Shown in pieces: positions 44,059-53,861 of a stretch of 64,000 nt of DNA. How positions within the stretch are numbered: position 1 is the stretch's first letter; each line of letters begins with the position of its first letter. A program made the position numbers and the translations under genes. Under the pieces are notes generated by a model, which saw only the letters and a list, made by a program, of their open reading frames with translations, was not told the DNA's origin and did no database searches. The stretch lies in the NCBI RefSeq assembly GCF_002086515.1, contig NZ_MVHH01000009.1:1-64000 (forward strand), given 5' to 3'. The DNA comes from Mycolicibacter arupensis. Lineage in GTDB: Bacteria; Actinomycetota; Actinomycetes; Mycobacteriales; Mycobacteriaceae.

Positions 44059-45894
44059 GTGAGCCACTACAAGAGCAATGTCCGTGACCAGGTGTTCAAC
44101 CTGTTCGAGGTGCTGGGCCTGGACCGAGTCTTCGGCGAAGGCGACTATGCCGACCTGGACATCGACACCGCTCAGGAAATGCTCGGCGAAATGGTCCGCC
44201 TGGCTGAGGGCCCGATTGCCGCGTCCTTCGTCGACGGCGACCGCAACCCGCCCGTGTTCAACCCCGAGACCCACACCGTCACCCTGCCCGAGTCGTTCAA
44301 GAAGTCGGTGCGCGCCAACTTGGAAGGCGGCTGGGATCGGGTCGGTGTCATCGAGGAGCTGGGCGGCATCCCCATGCCCAAGGTCCTGATGTGGGCGCTG
44401 CAGGAGCACATCCTGGGCGCCAACCCGGCCGTGTGGATGTACGGCGGTGGAGCCGGATTCGCCAACATCTTCTACAACATCGCCACCGAAGAGCAGAAGA
44501 AGTGGGCCATCCTGGCCGCCGAGCGCGGTTGGGGTTCGACGATGGTGCTGACCGAGCCGGACGCCGGCTCTGACGTGGGCGCCGGTCGCACCAAGGCCGT
44601 GCAGCAGCCCGACGGCTCCTGGCACATCGACGGTGTCAAGCGATTCATCACCTCGGCCGACTCCGACGACCTGTTCGAGAACATCTTCCACCTGGTGCTG
44701 GCGCGCCCCGAAGGTGCCAAGCCCGGCACCAAGGGCCTGTCGCTGTTCTTCGTCCCGAAGTTCCTGTTCGACTTCGAGACCGGCGAACTCGGTGAGCGCA
44801 ACGGCGCATTCGTCACCAACGTCGAGCACAAGATGGGCCTGAAGGTCTCGGCCACCTGTGAGCTGACGTTCGGCCAGCACGGCGTTCCCGCCAAGGGCTG
44901 GCTGGTGGGCGACGTGCACAACGGCATCGCGCAGATGTTCGAGGTCATCGAGCAGGCTCGGATGATGGTGGGCACCAAGGCCATCGCCACCCTGTCCACC
45001 GGCTACCTCAACGCGCTCGAGTACGCCAAGGAGCGGGTGCAGGGCGCTGACCTGACCCAGATGACCGACAAGTCGGCGCCGCGGGTCACCATCACCCACC
45101 ACCCGGATGTCCGCCGGTCGCTGATGACCCAGAAGGCCTACGCCGAGGGGCTGCGGGCGCTGTACATGTACACCGCCACGTTCCAGGACGCCGCCGTGGC
45201 AAAGGCACTGCACGGGGTGGACGCCGACCTGGCGGTCCGGATCAATGACTTGATGCTGCCGATCGTCAAGGGCGTCGGCTCCGAGCAGGCCTACGCCAAG
45301 CTCACCGAGAGCCTGCAGACCCTGGGCGGCTCGGGCTTCCTGCAGGACTACCCGATCGAGCAGTACATCCGGGACGCCAAGATCGACTCGCTCTACGAGG
45401 GCACCACGGCGATCCAGGCGCAGGACTTCTTCTTCCGCAAGATCATTCGCGACAAGGGTTCCGCACTGGGCCACGTCGCGGGCGAGATCGAGGCGTTCAT
45501 CTCCAACGAGACCGGCAACGGCCGACTCAAGGCCGAGCGGGAGCTGCTGGCCACCGCACTGGCGGACGTGCAGGGCATGGCTGCCACGCTGACCGGTTAC
45601 CTGATGGCCGCGCAGGAGGACATCTCCAGCATCTACAAGGTCGGTCTGGGCTCGGTGCGCTTCCTGATGAGCGTCGGCGACCTGATGATCGGCTGGCTGC
45701 TGACCCGCCAGGCGGCTGTCGCCGTGGAGAAGCTCGACGCCGGTGCCGAAGGTGCCGACCGCTCCTTCTACGAGGGCAAGATCGCCGTGGCGTCGTTCTT
45801 CACCAAGAACTTCCTGCCGCTGTTGACCAGCACGCGGTCGGTGATCGAGAACATCGACAACGACATCATGGAGCTCGACGAGGCAGCGTTCTAA
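44059..45894 (+). CDS. fadE5: Acyl-CoA dehydrogenase FadE5
   Basis: The 611-residue flavoprotein is a broad-range acyl-CoA dehydrogenase of mycobacteria, larger than standard 380-residue enzymes because of extra helical domains at both ends. Signature parts are [20 protein letters not shown] (flavin/substrate loop), [48 protein letters not shown] and [39 protein letters not shown]. The GTG at 44059 follows AGGAGGAAG and gives the 611-residue length known for the family. It corresponds to Rv0244c. It forms a likely β-oxidation set with fadA2, fabG4 and htdX and shares their operator motif. Confidence 0.96.
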   Translation: MSHYKSNVRDQVFNLFEVLGLDRVFGEGDYADLDIDTAQEMLGEMVRLAEGPIAASFVDGDRNPPVFNPETHTVTLPESFKKSVRANLEGGWDRVGVIEELGGIPMPKVLMWALQEHILGANPAVWMYGGGAGFANIFYNIATEEQKKWAILAAERGWGSTMVLTEPDAGSDVGAGRTKAVQQPDGSWHIDGVKRFITSADSDDLFENIFHLVLARPEGAKPGTKGLSLFFVPKFLFDFETGELGERNGAFVTNVEHKMGLKVSATCELTFGQHGVPAKGWLVGDVHNGIAQMFEVIEQARMMVGTKAIATLSTGYLNALEYAKERVQGADLTQMTDKSAPRVTITHHPDVRRSLMTQKAYAEGLRALYMYTATFQDAAVAKALHGVDADLAVRINDLMLPIVKGVGSEQAYAKLTESLQTLGGSGFLQDYPIEQYIRDAKIDSLYEGTTAIQAQDFFFRKIIRDKGSALGHVAGEIEAFISNETGNGRLKAERELLATALADVQGMAATLTGYLMAAQEDISSIYKVGLGSVRFLMSVGDLMIGWLLTRQAAVAVEKLDAGAEGADRSFYEGKIAVASFFTKNFLPLLTSTRSVIENIDNDIMELDEAAF

Positions 45895-45913
45895 GGCGCT
45901 GAGCACAGACCGC

Positions 45914-45946
45914 GCAGGCCCTCGGGGAGACCCCCTGGGGGCCTGC
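45914..45946 (+). terminator. Hairpin terminator after fadE5
   Basis: GCAGGCCC and GGGCCTGC pair as an 8-bp stem around a 17-nt loop that can pair further (GGGG/CCCC). It begins 19 nt after the fadE5 stop and has no T-run, which is common for mycobacterial terminators. Confidence 0.65.
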
Positions 45947-46047
45947 TGCATTGTCGGGTCGCCCCTGCGCGCGAGCGTAATGAGTTTGTCCTGATTTGTG
46001 GGATACATGTCGTGGACGCCATGCCCGCGGGGGCCGACACTGGTGAG

Positions 46048-47016
46048 ATGACACGCAAGGTCGTCATCCTCGGCTACCCCGGCATCCAGGCCCTAGACAT
46101 CTTCGGGCCCGCGGAGGTCTTCGCCACCGCGACATTCGCATTGATCGGGCAAGGCCGTGGCGAGGACGGCTATGAAGTCACCGTGGCCGGCGTCGACGGC
46201 ACACCGATAGCCACCAGCGGAGGGGTGTCGCTGGCCCCGGGTGCCGCACTTGAGCCCGGTGAGCCCATCGACACCCTGGTAATCCCCGGCGGGATCGGCG
46301 TCCAGGCGGCGCAGGCCGACCCGCAGACCGTTGACTGGGTCCGCCAAGCCTCGTCGCGTTCGCGGCGCGTGGTCAGCGTGTGCACCGGGGCGTTCTTAGC
46401 CGCGCAGGCGGGCCTGCTCGACGGGTGCCGTGCGACCACGCATTGGGCGTTCGCCGAGGCGCTGGCCCGCGAGTTTCCCCAGGTCACCGTCGACCCCGAA
46501 CCGATCTTCGTCCGCAGTTCGGCATCGGTGTGGACAGCAGCTGGGGTGGCCGCAGGGATCGATCTGGCGTTGGCGTTGGTCGAAGAAGATCACGGCACCG
46601 ACGTGGCGCAGACGACGGCGCGCTGGCTGGTGCTGTATCTGCGACGTCCCGGCGGGCAGTCTCAATTTGCGGCACCGGCGTGGCAGCCGCGGTCTCGGCG
46701 GACACCGATCCGTGACGTGCAGGAACTGATCGAGTCCGAACCAGGCCGCCCGCACCGCATCATCGAGTTGGCCGCCCGGGCCGCGATGAGCCCCCGGCAC
46801 TTCACCCGAGTCTTCACCGACGAGGTGGGTATGGCGCCCGGAGCGTACGTGGAGCGAGTACGGACCGAAGCCGCGCGCCGGCAACTCGAGGAGTCCGACG
46901 ACACCGTCGCAGCGATCGCCGGCCGCTGCGGATTCGGCACGCCAGAGACTTTGCGCCGCACATTCATTCGCCGACTCGGCGTCTCACCCGACCACTACCG
47001 CAAGACGTTCGCCTGA
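46048..47016 (+). CDS. GlxA-type AraC-family regulator (DJ-1-like domain plus HTH)
   Basis: The 322-residue protein combines an N-terminal DJ-1/PfpI-like domain (1 to about 190; VVILGYPGIQALDIFGPAEVFATA, and the nucleophile-elbow-like VVSVCTGAFLAAQAGLL) with a C-terminal AraC double helix-turn-helix (about 220-320; ELAARAAMSPRHFTRVFTDEVGMAPGAYVERVR and AIAGRCGFGTPETLRRTFIRRLGVSPDHYRK). GlxA-type regulators usually control nitrogen or amine catabolism genes. The ATG at 46048 is used. It is 11 nt before the DJ-1 gene and is surely co-transcribed with it. Confidence 0.9.
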   Translation: MTRKVVILGYPGIQALDIFGPAEVFATATFALIGQGRGEDGYEVTVAGVDGTPIATSGGVSLAPGAALEPGEPIDTLVIPGGIGVQAAQADPQTVDWVRQASSRSRRVVSVCTGAFLAAQAGLLDGCRATTHWAFAEALAREFPQVTVDPEPIFVRSSASVWTAAGVAAGIDLALALVEEDHGTDVAQTTARWLVLYLRRPGGQSQFAAPAWQPRSRRTPIRDVQELIESEPGRPHRIIELAARAAMSPRHFTRVFTDEVGMAPGAYVERVRTEAARRQLEESDDTVAAIAGRCGFGTPETLRRTFIRRLGVSPDHYRKTFA

Positions 47017-47027
47017 AAGGGACACCC

Positions 47028-47756
47028 ATGCAGATCGCCGTCGTGCTCTACCCCGACTTCACCGCGCTGGACTTCATCGGCCCATACGAGGTGTTACGCC
47101 AGCTACCGCAGGCACAGGTGCGCTTCGTGTGGCATACGCCGGGACCGGTAACGGCCGACTCGGGGGTGCTCGTGGTCGGGGCGACACACTCCCTGGACGA
47201 GACACCCGCCCCCGACGTCATTCTGGTCCCGGGCGGTCCCGGGTGCATGGCGGCCGCCCGGGACACGGTCTTACTGGAGTGGCTGCGACGGGCCCAGCGG
47301 ACCGCCACCTGGACCGCCTCGGTGTGCACCGGATCGGTGGTGCTGGCCGCCGCCGGCCTGCTGGAAGGCAAGCGGGCCACATCGCATTGGTCGGCGCTGA
47401 GCGCACTCAAGCCGTTCGGCGCGGACCCGGTCGGTGACGAACGCATCGTCCACCAAGGCGATATGGTCACCGGCGCTGGAGTGTCGGCCGGGATCGACCT
47501 TGCACTCTGGCTGGCTGCGCAGATTGCCGGTGAGCAGCGCGCCAAAGCCATTCAGCTTCTGATCGAATACGATCCGCAGCCGCCTTTCGACTCCGGCCAC
47601 ACCTCCAAGGCGTCGGTCCAGACCAAGGCGGCGGCCACCGCGCTGATGGCCCGGGACGTTGCGAAGCCGGCACAACTGAAGGCCAGCGCACTGCTGCTGT
47701 GGGATCAGGCGATCGGCGCGGTCCGCAACCGGCGGAGCCACATGACCCGCCGTTGA
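47028..47756 (+). CDS. DJ-1/PfpI-family protein (isonitrile hydratase-like)
   Basis: The 242-residue protein has the DJ-1/PfpI fold: VVLYPDFTALDFIGPYEVLRQLP at the start, VILVPGGPGCMAAARD, and the cysteine in TASVCTGSVVLAAAGLLEGKRATSHW at the nucleophile elbow. Isonitrile hydratase (InhA of Pseudomonas) has this form. Other members are glyoxalases or chaperones, so the activity is open. Pairing with a GlxA-type regulator that contains the same domain is common and suggests that both recognise related ligands. Confidence 0.83.
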   Translation: MQIAVVLYPDFTALDFIGPYEVLRQLPQAQVRFVWHTPGPVTADSGVLVVGATHSLDETPAPDVILVPGGPGCMAAARDTVLLEWLRRAQRTATWTASVCTGSVVLAAAGLLEGKRATSHWSALSALKPFGADPVGDERIVHQGDMVTGAGVSAGIDLALWLAAQIAGEQRAKAIQLLIEYDPQPPFDSGHTSKASVQTKAAATALMARDVAKPAQLKASALLLWDQAIGAVRNRRSHMTRR

Positions 47757-47895
47757 ATCCCCTCAGTTCAACGGCGAGCCACCGGCGGGCTGCCCCGCGG
47801 TGTCGCAGGGGGCGGGCGACCTCGCGAGGCCAACCACACCCTGTGTTTTACCCGGCTTCGCCGTCGGTCAAACCAGAGTCGGGCACGGCCGGGCG

Positions 47896-49242
47896 CTACC
47901 CCTCAAGGATGGCCGCTACGCCCTGACCGCCCGCGGCGCAGATCGAGATCAGCGCACGCACCGGCTTGTTCTTCGCTGCACCCTTCTTGGCCGCCTTCGC
48001 CTCGGCGATCTGCTTGGCCGCCTGGGCCACGATCCGCCCACCGGTGGCGGCGAAGGGGTGCCCTGCCGCCAGCGACGACCCATTGACGTTGAGCTTGGAG
48101 CGGTCGATGGCGCCCAGCGCGGAGTCCAGACCCAGCCGCTGCGTGCAGTACTCCTCCGACTCCCACGCTTGTAGGTGGCACAGCACCGTGGCTGCGAATG
48201 CCTCGTGGATCTCGTAGAAGTCGAAGTCCTGCAGGGTCAGGCCGTTGCGCGCCAGCAGTCGCGGCACCGCGTAGGTCGGCGCCATCAGCAGGCCGTCGGC
48301 GCCGTTGACGTAGTCCACCGCGGCCGTCTCGGCGTCCACGAAGTACGCCAGCGGGGTCAGCTTGTGCGCGGCGGCCCACTCCTCGCTGGCCAGCAGCGCC
48401 ACCGACGCACCGTCGGTGAGCGGGGTGGAGTTGCCCGCGGTCATGGTGGCGTCACCGGCCTTGGCGCCGAACACCGGCTTGAGCGTGGCCAGCTTCTCCG
48501 GGCTGGACTGGGGCCGCAGGTTGTCGTCGCGGTAGAGCCCCTGGAACGGCGTCACCAGGTCGTCGAAGAAACCGCGGTCATAGGCGGCGGCCATATTGCG
48601 GTGGCTGGCCGCGGCAAGCTCGTCCTGGTCGACCCGCTTGATCCCCATCTGCTTGGTGGTGATGGCCTGGTGCTCACCCATCGACAGGCCGGTGCGGGTC
48701 TCCTTGTTGGCCGGGATCTCCACGCCCAGCGCGGCCGGCAGCTTGCCGACAAGCTTCAGCCGTTGCACGTTCGACTTGGCCCGGCGCAGCGCAAGCAGCG
48801 TGCGACGCAGTTCGTTGCCGATGGCCAGGGGGGCATCGGAGGTGGTGTCCACCCCGCCTGCGGCGGCCACTTCGTAACGACCGGCGGCAATCCCGTCGGC
48901 GGCGCAGATCGCCGCCTGCAAGCCGGTGCCGCAGGCCTGCTGCAGATCGAACGCCTGCGTGTACGGCGACAGCGCAGAGCCCAGCACCGATTCGCGGATC
49001 AGGTTGAAGTCGCGGCTGTGCTTGAGCACCGCACCGCCGATCACCGCGTCCAGCTTCTCTCCGGCCAGGCCGAATCGATCGACCAGGCCGCCCAGCGCCG
49101 CGGTGAACATGTCCTGGTTGGACGCGCTGGCGTAGGCGCCGTCGGAGCGCGCGAACGGAATGCGATTGCCCCCGAGGACGGCGACACGGCGTCGCGTGCC
49201 GGCGGTCGCCTCGGCAGGTTGAGCAGCAGATGCAGGTGCCAC
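47896..49242 (-). CDS. fadA2: Acetyl-CoA acyltransferase FadA2 (thiolase)
   Basis: The 448-residue thiolase carries the acyl-binding cysteine in DLQQACGTGLQAAICAADG, the C-terminal histidine region NVNGSSLAAGHPFAATGGRIV, and the second catalytic cysteine in ALISICAAGGQGVAAILEG. It cleaves or condenses 3-ketoacyl-CoA in β-oxidation. It is somewhat longer than the usual 390-400 residues because of a loop insertion (KLVGKLPAALGVEIPANKETRTG). It corresponds to Rv0243. It is divergent from fabG4 across a double operator. Confidence 0.94.
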   Translation of the reverse strand: MAPASAAQPAEATAGTRRRVAVLGGNRIPFARSDGAYASASNQDMFTAALGGLVDRFGLAGEKLDAVIGGAVLKHSRDFNLIRESVLGSALSPYTQAFDLQQACGTGLQAAICAADGIAAGRYEVAAAGGVDTTSDAPLAIGNELRRTLLALRRAKSNVQRLKLVGKLPAALGVEIPANKETRTGLSMGEHQAITTKQMGIKRVDQDELAAASHRNMAAAYDRGFFDDLVTPFQGLYRDDNLRPQSSPEKLATLKPVFGAKAGDATMTAGNSTPLTDGASVALLASEEWAAAHKLTPLAYFVDAETAAVDYVNGADGLLMAPTYAVPRLLARNGLTLQDFDFYEIHEAFAATVLCHLQAWESEEYCTQRLGLDSALGAIDRSKLNVNGSSLAAGHPFAATGGRIVAQAAKQIAEAKAAKKGAAKNKPVRALISICAAGGQGVAAILEG

Positions 49243-49293
49243 GATCTCTCGTCTCTGGTGGTGGGTCCCCGAGTCACCGGGGGCAGTGGGGTG

Positions 49294-49324
49294 ATACTAC
49301 CCAGTATTCTTACTCTGGAGTAAG
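49294..49324. promoter_or_regulatory. Two TACT-N4-AGTA palindromes between fadA2 and fabG4
   Basis: Site 1 is ATACT-ACCC-AGTAT (49294-49307). Site 2 is CTTACTC-TG-GAGTAAG (49309-49324). Both are perfect inverted repeats with the same TACT-N4-AGTA core, centres 16 nt apart, in the middle of the 138-nt divergent promoter. They belong with the sites before fadE5 and tetR. Confidence 0.72.
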
Positions 49325-49380
49325 TTCGTTGTCGACACCGTGGCCCGCACCAGGCACGTCCCCACATGGAAGGCAGCACT

Positions 49381-50754
49381 ATGCCCCCCAAGGCCCCCAG
49401 AGTCCCTTCGGACCTGTTGTCCCAGATCCTCGGCTCCGCCCCCGGATCGTTCCTGTCCAAGCAGCTCGGCGTTCCGCAGGCCGAGACCCTGCGCCGCTAC
49501 CGGGTCGGCGAGCCGGCACTGGCCGGCCCCCTGCTGATCGGCGGGTCGGGCCGGGTGGCCGAGCCGCTGCGCGCCGCGCTGGCCGACGACTACGAGCTGG
49601 TCGGCGACAACCTGGGCGGTCGTTGGGCAGACTCGTTCGGCGGGCTGGTCTTCGATGCCACCGGCATCACCGCTCCGGCCGAGCTGAACCAGCTACACGA
49701 GTTCTTCACCCCCCTGCTGCGCAACGTGGGCCGCTGCGGTCGGCTGGTAGTCGTGGGCACCACCCCCGAGGCGGCCGGCAGCGTCGACGAGCGGATCGCG
49801 CAGCGCGCCCTGGAAGGCTTCACCCGCTCGTTGGGCAAGGAGCTGCAGCGCGGCGCCACGGTGCAGTTGGTGTACCTGTCGCCCGACGCCAAGCCCGGCG
49901 CCACCGGCCTGGAATCGACGTTGCGGTTCATTCTCTCGGCCCGGTCGGCCTACGTCGACGGCCAGGTGTTCTACGTCGGCGCCGACGACGCGATCGCCCC
50001 CGCCGATTGGGACCGCCCCCTGGAGGGCAAGGTCGCGATCATCACCGGCGCGGCACGTGGCATCGGCGCCACCATCGCCGAGGTGTTCGCCCGCGACGGC
50101 GCCAAGGTGGTGGCGATCGACGTGCCCCAGGCCAGCGAGGCGCTGGAGACGACGGCTTCCCGGGTTGGCGGGACGGCGCTGGCGCTGGACGTCACCGCCG
50201 CCGACGCGGTAGAGCAGATCACCGCGCACCTCACAGAGCACTATGGCGGCAAGGCCGACGTGCTGGTCAACAACGCCGGCATCACGCGCGACAAGTTGCT
50301 GGCCAACATGGACGACGCCCGCTGGAACGCGGTGCTGGCGGTCAACCTGCTGGCGCCGCAGCGCCTGACCGAAGGATTGGTCGAGGGCGGCAGCATCGGC
50401 GAAGGCGGCCGCGTGATCGGCCTGTCGTCAATGGCCGGCATCGCCGGTAACCGCGGCCAGACCAACTACGCGGCCACCAAGGCCGGCATGATCGGCCTGA
50501 CCGAGGCGCTGGCGCCGACCCTGGCCAAGAAGGGCATCACGATCAACGCCGTCGCCCCGGGGTTCATCGAGACCGAGATGACCGCCGCGATCCCGCTGGC
50601 CACCCGCGAAGTCGGCCGTCGGCTCAACTCGCTGTTCCAGGGCGGCCAACCCGTCGACGTGGCCGAACTGATCGCCTACTTCGCCAGCCCCGCATCGAAT
50701 GCGGTGACCGGCAACACCATCCGGGTGTGCGGTCAAGCCATGCTGGGGGCGTGA
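49381..50754 (+). CDS. fabG4: 3-oxoacyl-ACP/CoA reductase FabG4
   Basis: The 457-residue protein is a high-molecular-weight FabG. An N-terminal flavodoxin-like domain (1 to about 205) precedes a full SDR domain (about 210-457). The cofactor motif is [16 protein letters not shown]. The catalytic residues are Ser in [11 protein letters not shown] and Tyr-Lys in [12 protein letters not shown]. FabG4 uses NADH in published work and acts on CoA thioesters with HtdX. The ATG at 49381 is preferred to one five codons upstream. It corresponds to Rv0242c. htdX begins six bases downstream and is in the same operon. Confidence 0.95.
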   Translation: MPPKAPRVPSDLLSQILGSAPGSFLSKQLGVPQAETLRRYRVGEPALAGPLLIGGSGRVAEPLRAALADDYELVGDNLGGRWADSFGGLVFDATGITAPAELNQLHEFFTPLLRNVGRCGRLVVVGTTPEAAGSVDERIAQRALEGFTRSLGKELQRGATVQLVYLSPDAKPGATGLESTLRFILSARSAYVDGQVFYVGADDAIAPADWDRPLEGKVAIITGAARGIGATIAEVFARDGAKVVAIDVPQASEALETTASRVGGTALALDVTAADAVEQITAHLTEHYGGKADVLVNNAGITRDKLLANMDDARWNAVLAVNLLAPQRLTEGLVEGGSIGEGGRVIGLSSMAGIAGNRGQTNYAATKAGMIGLTEALAPTLAKKGITINAVAPGFIETEMTAAIPLATREVGRRLNSLFQGGQPVDVAELIAYFASPASNAVTGNTIRVCGQAMLGA

Positions 50755-50759
50755 GCACC

Positions 50760-51602
50760 ATGACGCAACCCAGTGGCCTCCGCAACATGGCGCGCGCGGT
50801 AGCCGGGGCGCTGCCCTTCATTCCGCGCACGCAATCCCTGCCGAACCGGACGCTGCGGGTCGATGAGCTTGCCATCGACCCCAACCACGTCGCGGCCTAC
50901 GCGGCCGTCACCGGACTGCGGTTCGCCGACCAGGTTCCGCTGACCTACCCGTTCGCCCTCACCTTCCCGACCGTGATGGAACTGGCGACCGGGTTCGATT
51001 TCCCGTTCGCGGCGATGGGCTCGGTGCACACCGAGAATCGGATCGTCCGGCATCGCCCGATCACGGTCACCGACACCGTCGGCGTGACGGTGCACGCGGA
51101 GAATCTGCGCGAACACCGCAAGGGTCTGCTGGTCGACATCGTCACCGACGTCAGCGTCGGCAACGATCCGGCCTGGCATCAGGTGACGACGTTCCTGCAT
51201 CAGCAGCGCACCAGCCTCTCCGATGAACCCAAACCTCCGCCCGCGAAGCAACCCAAGCTGGGCCCGCCCCACGCGGTGCTGCGGGTCACCCCGGGGCAGA
51301 TTCGGCGCTATGCGTCGGCCGGGGGCGATCACAACCCGATCCACACCAGCTCGATCGGCGCCAAGCTGTTCGGCTTCCCCTCCGCGATCGCGCACGGAAT
51401 GTTCTCCGCCGCGACGGTTCTGGCCAACATCGAGGGGACGCTTCCGGATGCCGTGGACTACACCGTGCGATTCGGCAAGCCGATGCTGCTGCCGGCCAGC
51501 CCGGGCCTCTACGTCGACAAGGTCGACGGCGGCTGGGATCTGGCGCTGCGCAACATCGCCAAGGGATACCCCTACCTGACGGCCACGGTGCGGGAGCTGT
51601 AG
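50760..51602 (+). CDS. htdX: 3-hydroxyacyl-thioester dehydratase HtdX
   Basis: The 280-residue double hot-dog protein is a MaoC-like (R)-specific hydratase/dehydratase. The active-site block is RRYASAGGDHNPIHTSSIGAK (Asp and His), within the C-terminal hot dog. The N-terminal half (LAIDPNHVAAYAAVTGLRF) lacks the catalytic pair, as expected for this family. ATG 50760 gives the length known for HtdX (Rv0241c). An in-frame GTG at 50751 overlapping the fabG4 stop is also possible. Its stop abuts the convergent tetR stop. Confidence 0.93.
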   Translation: MTQPSGLRNMARAVAGALPFIPRTQSLPNRTLRVDELAIDPNHVAAYAAVTGLRFADQVPLTYPFALTFPTVMELATGFDFPFAAMGSVHTENRIVRHRPITVTDTVGVTVHAENLREHRKGLLVDIVTDVSVGNDPAWHQVTTFLHQQRTSLSDEPKPPPAKQPKLGPPHAVLRVTPGQIRRYASAGGDHNPIHTSSIGAKLFGFPSAIAHGMFSAATVLANIEGTLPDAVDYTVRFGKPMLLPASPGLYVDKVDGGWDLALRNIAKGYPYLTATVREL

Positions 51603-52229
51603 CTACCCGGCCGCGGCGGCGTCGGCTCCGTCGCGGCCGCCCGGGGCTTCCTTGAGCCCTCGCCAGAACAGGTCGATCATCAACTGACCCGCCTCCTCGA
51701 CGTCGGTGTCGCCGGTGCTGACCCGGCTGGCGATCGCCTCGCCGGCGCCCACCAGCGCGACCGCCATCAACTCGAAGTCAAGGCCCGGCTCGGGTTTGCG
51801 CGTACCGGCCCGCAGCAACCGACCCACCAACTCGATGATTCGTTCCCGGCCTTCGCGCACGGTGTGGGCGAACGCCTGCGAACTGGTGGCCTGGGTGTAC
51901 ATCACGATCCACGACGCCCGATTGGCATCGATGTAGCGCAAGAATGCCCGAATCGTGTTACCCAGCATGTCTTTCGGGGACTGCTGAAAGTCGATCTCCG
52001 TGCGAACCGACTCGACGAAGCGGCGCAGTTCGCGGTCCAGACATGCCCCGAACAACTCTTCTTTGGAGCCGTAATACAAGTAGAGCATCGGCTTGGAGAT
52101 CTGCGCGGCCGCGGCGATCGAGTCCATCGACGTCTCGTGGTAGCCGTTGATCGAGAACATCTGCACGGCGGCGTCGAGCATCTGCTGTTCGCGCACAGCT
52201 CGCGGTAACCGCTTACTGCCAGCTGCCAT
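51603..52229 (-). CDS. TetR-family regulator (Rv0238-like)
   Basis: The 208-residue protein has an N-terminal TetR domain (MLDAAVQMFSINGYHETSMD, then IAAAAQISKPMLYLYYGSKEELF as the helix-turn-helix) and an all-helical ligand domain with many aromatic residues (ASWIVMYTQATSSQAF). It is convergent with htdX. The palindrome 38 nt upstream matches those before fadE5 and fadA2/fabG4. I therefore infer that it represses itself and these fatty acid genes, with an acyl-CoA as the probable effector. Confidence 0.92.
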   Translation of the reverse strand: MAAGSKRLPRAVREQQMLDAAVQMFSINGYHETSMDSIAAAAQISKPMLYLYYGSKEELFGACLDRELRRFVESVRTEIDFQQSPKDMLGNTIRAFLRYIDANRASWIVMYTQATSSQAFAHTVREGRERIIELVGRLLRAGTRKPEPGLDFELMAVALVGAGEAIASRVSTGDTDVEEAGQLMIDLFWRGLKEAPGGRDGADAAAAG

Positions 52230-52266
52230 CGACTCGAGGTCCTTCCGCGCGCCCCCTCGGCACGAT

Positions 52267-52282
52267 CTTACCGAAGAGTAAC
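52267..52282. promoter_or_regulatory. TTACT-N4-type palindrome in the tetR promoter
   Basis: On the minus strand GTTACT-CTTC-GGTAAG is an inverted repeat with one mismatch at its outer pair. It starts 38 nt before the tetR start codon. It has the core of the fadE5 and fadA2/fabG4 sites. Confidence 0.68.
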
Positions 52283-52308
52283 TTGTGTGGTTCCCCGCGC
52301 CGCCGGGA

Positions 52309-53496
52309 TCAGGCGTGGCAGTGCGTACCGGGCAACTTGGCCGCGGTCACCCGCGCCAGCGACGCGTCGACGGCCTCCTGCTTCAGCTCGCCTGCCGACA
52401 GCGCCTGCTCCAACCTGTCCAGCACCGCCGGCACCTCGTCGGTGGTGACCCACAGCGCGATGTCGACACCGGCCGCCAAGCTGCGCAGCACCGCCTCGGC
52501 AACTCCGTAGTGCTCGGTGATCGCCGCCATCGATGACAGGTCATCGCTGAATACGGGGCCATCGAAAGCCGGGCCGCCGTATCCGGTGCCCGTACGCAGC
52601 AGGTTGACCGCCGCCGGGCTCAGGCTGGCGGGGTCCTCGGTCAGCCCGGGCACCTCCAGGTGACCCATCATGACTGCCACCGGCGCCGCCGTAACCAGCG
52701 TGCGATACGGCGCCAGGTCGCCGTCCAGCAGCTGAGTCAGCGGCGGGGTGATCACGGCGCCCGCGGTGTGTGAATCACCGGATCCGTGGCCGTGGCCGGG
52801 GAAGTGCTTGAGCACCGGGAGCAGTCCGGCGTCGCGCAACCCCTGCGCGTAGGCCCCGGCGTATTCGGTGACCTTGGCCGGGTCCGACCCGAACGATCGA
52901 TCACCGATCACGGTGTCGTCATCGGTGTCGGAGTCCACCACGTCGACAACCGGTGCGAAATCGACGGTGATACCCAGGTCGGCCATCTTGCGGCCCCGCT
53001 CGGCGGCCAGCTCGCGTACTTGCTCGGCGCTGCTGGTCTGCGCCAACTCCTTCGCCGACGGCGACGTCCCGATCAGCGACGACAGCCGCGACACGCGGCC
53101 GCCCTCCTCGTCCACACTGACCGCCAGGGGCAGCGGGCCGGTCGGCGCCTGGCTTGCCTTGATCTCCTTCAGCGAGCCGTCTGTGAGCAGGGCCAGATCG
53201 GTCCAACTGCCGATGAAGATGCCGCCGACATGGTGATCGCTCACCACAGCACGTGCGTCCCCCGCGTCGCGGACACCCACCATCACCAGCTGGGCCAGCT
53301 TGTCGCGGGTCGACAGGGCCGACACTCCCTCGCACACCGGGTCCACCGGCGCGGCGGCGGTCGACGACGTGGCCGCAGCTGCCTCAGACGAGGGCTCCGA
53401 TGTCTCACCGTCGTGCGAGCACGACGTGACAAGGGCGGGCAGCAGGGCGGCGGTCAGCAGCAGACCGGGCAGTCGGCGAGTCAGCGATCCAGGCAT
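52309..53496 (-). CDS. lpqI: β-N-acetylglucosaminidase lipoprotein LpqI (NagZ-like)
   Basis: The 395-residue glycoside hydrolase family 3 protein removes N-acetylglucosamine from cell-wall fragments during peptidoglycan recycling. The lipobox is ALVTSC (cysteine at about residue 26), followed by a Ser/Ala-rich linker. The GH3 motifs are KHFPGHGHGSGDSH (catalytic His loop) and the nucleophile region FDGPVFSDDLSSMAAITEHYG. It corresponds to Rv0237. It is divergent from the small membrane peptide upstream of aftD. Confidence 0.94.
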   Translation of the reverse strand: MPGSLTRRLPGLLLTAALLPALVTSCSHDGETSEPSSEAAAATSSTAAAPVDPVCEGVSALSTRDKLAQLVMVGVRDAGDARAVVSDHHVGGIFIGSWTDLALLTDGSLKEIKASQAPTGPLPLAVSVDEEGGRVSRLSSLIGTSPSAKELAQTSSAEQVRELAAERGRKMADLGITVDFAPVVDVVDSDTDDDTVIGDRSFGSDPAKVTEYAGAYAQGLRDAGLLPVLKHFPGHGHGSGDSHTAGAVITPPLTQLLDGDLAPYRTLVTAAPVAVMMGHLEVPGLTEDPASLSPAAVNLLRTGTGYGGPAFDGPVFSDDLSSMAAITEHYGVAEAVLRSLAAGVDIALWVTTDEVPAVLDRLEQALSAGELKQEAVDASLARVTAAKLPGTHCHA

Positions 53497-53629
53497 CGCA
53501 CCATGCTGTCACGGCCGGAACCGCCAGGCACATGCGCCCACGTGCTACTTTGACGGGCGGGGACCAGCGGGGGCTGAGTTTGACGGTGCCCCAGATCTAC
53601 GTCACGAGATTTGCAGGAGGAGCCTGACC

Positions 53630-53803
53630 ATGCCTCGGTTCGTGGTACCGGCCGCCATCAGCATCGTCGTGGGGGTGTTGCTGGGTGCGGCGGCCGTCTT
53701 CGGCGTCACTCTGATGGTGCAGCAAGACACCAAACCCCAGATCGCCGGAGGCGACCCGCAGTCCTCGGTATTGAACAGGGTGGAATACGGCAACCGCGGC
53801 TGA
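53630..53803 (+). CDS. Small membrane or secreted protein (Rv0236A-like)
   Basis: The 57-residue protein consists of one hydrophobic helix (VVPAAISIVVGVLLGAAAVFGVTLMV) and a short polar tail (QQDTKPQIAGGDPQSSVLNRVEYGNRG). AGGAGG lies 7 nt before the ATG, a perfect Shine-Dalgarno. Length, sequence character and position directly before aftD match Rv0236A. The helix can be an uncleaved anchor or a signal sequence. A link with AftD function is suggested only by conserved adjacency. Confidence 0.88.
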   Translation: MPRFVVPAAISIVVGVLLGAAAVFGVTLMVQQDTKPQIAGGDPQSSVLNRVEYGNRG

Positions 53804-53861
53804 CCTGCGCACGCCGGCTACGTCCGACCAACCGCCGGCGACGCCGCAGGCAGTAGCACCG

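Noticed and set aside
43990-46008. Open frame of 672 codons on the minus strand opposite fadE5
   Set aside because: It is a shadow of fadE5 with His/Val/Gly-rich composition and crosses the fadE5 terminator.
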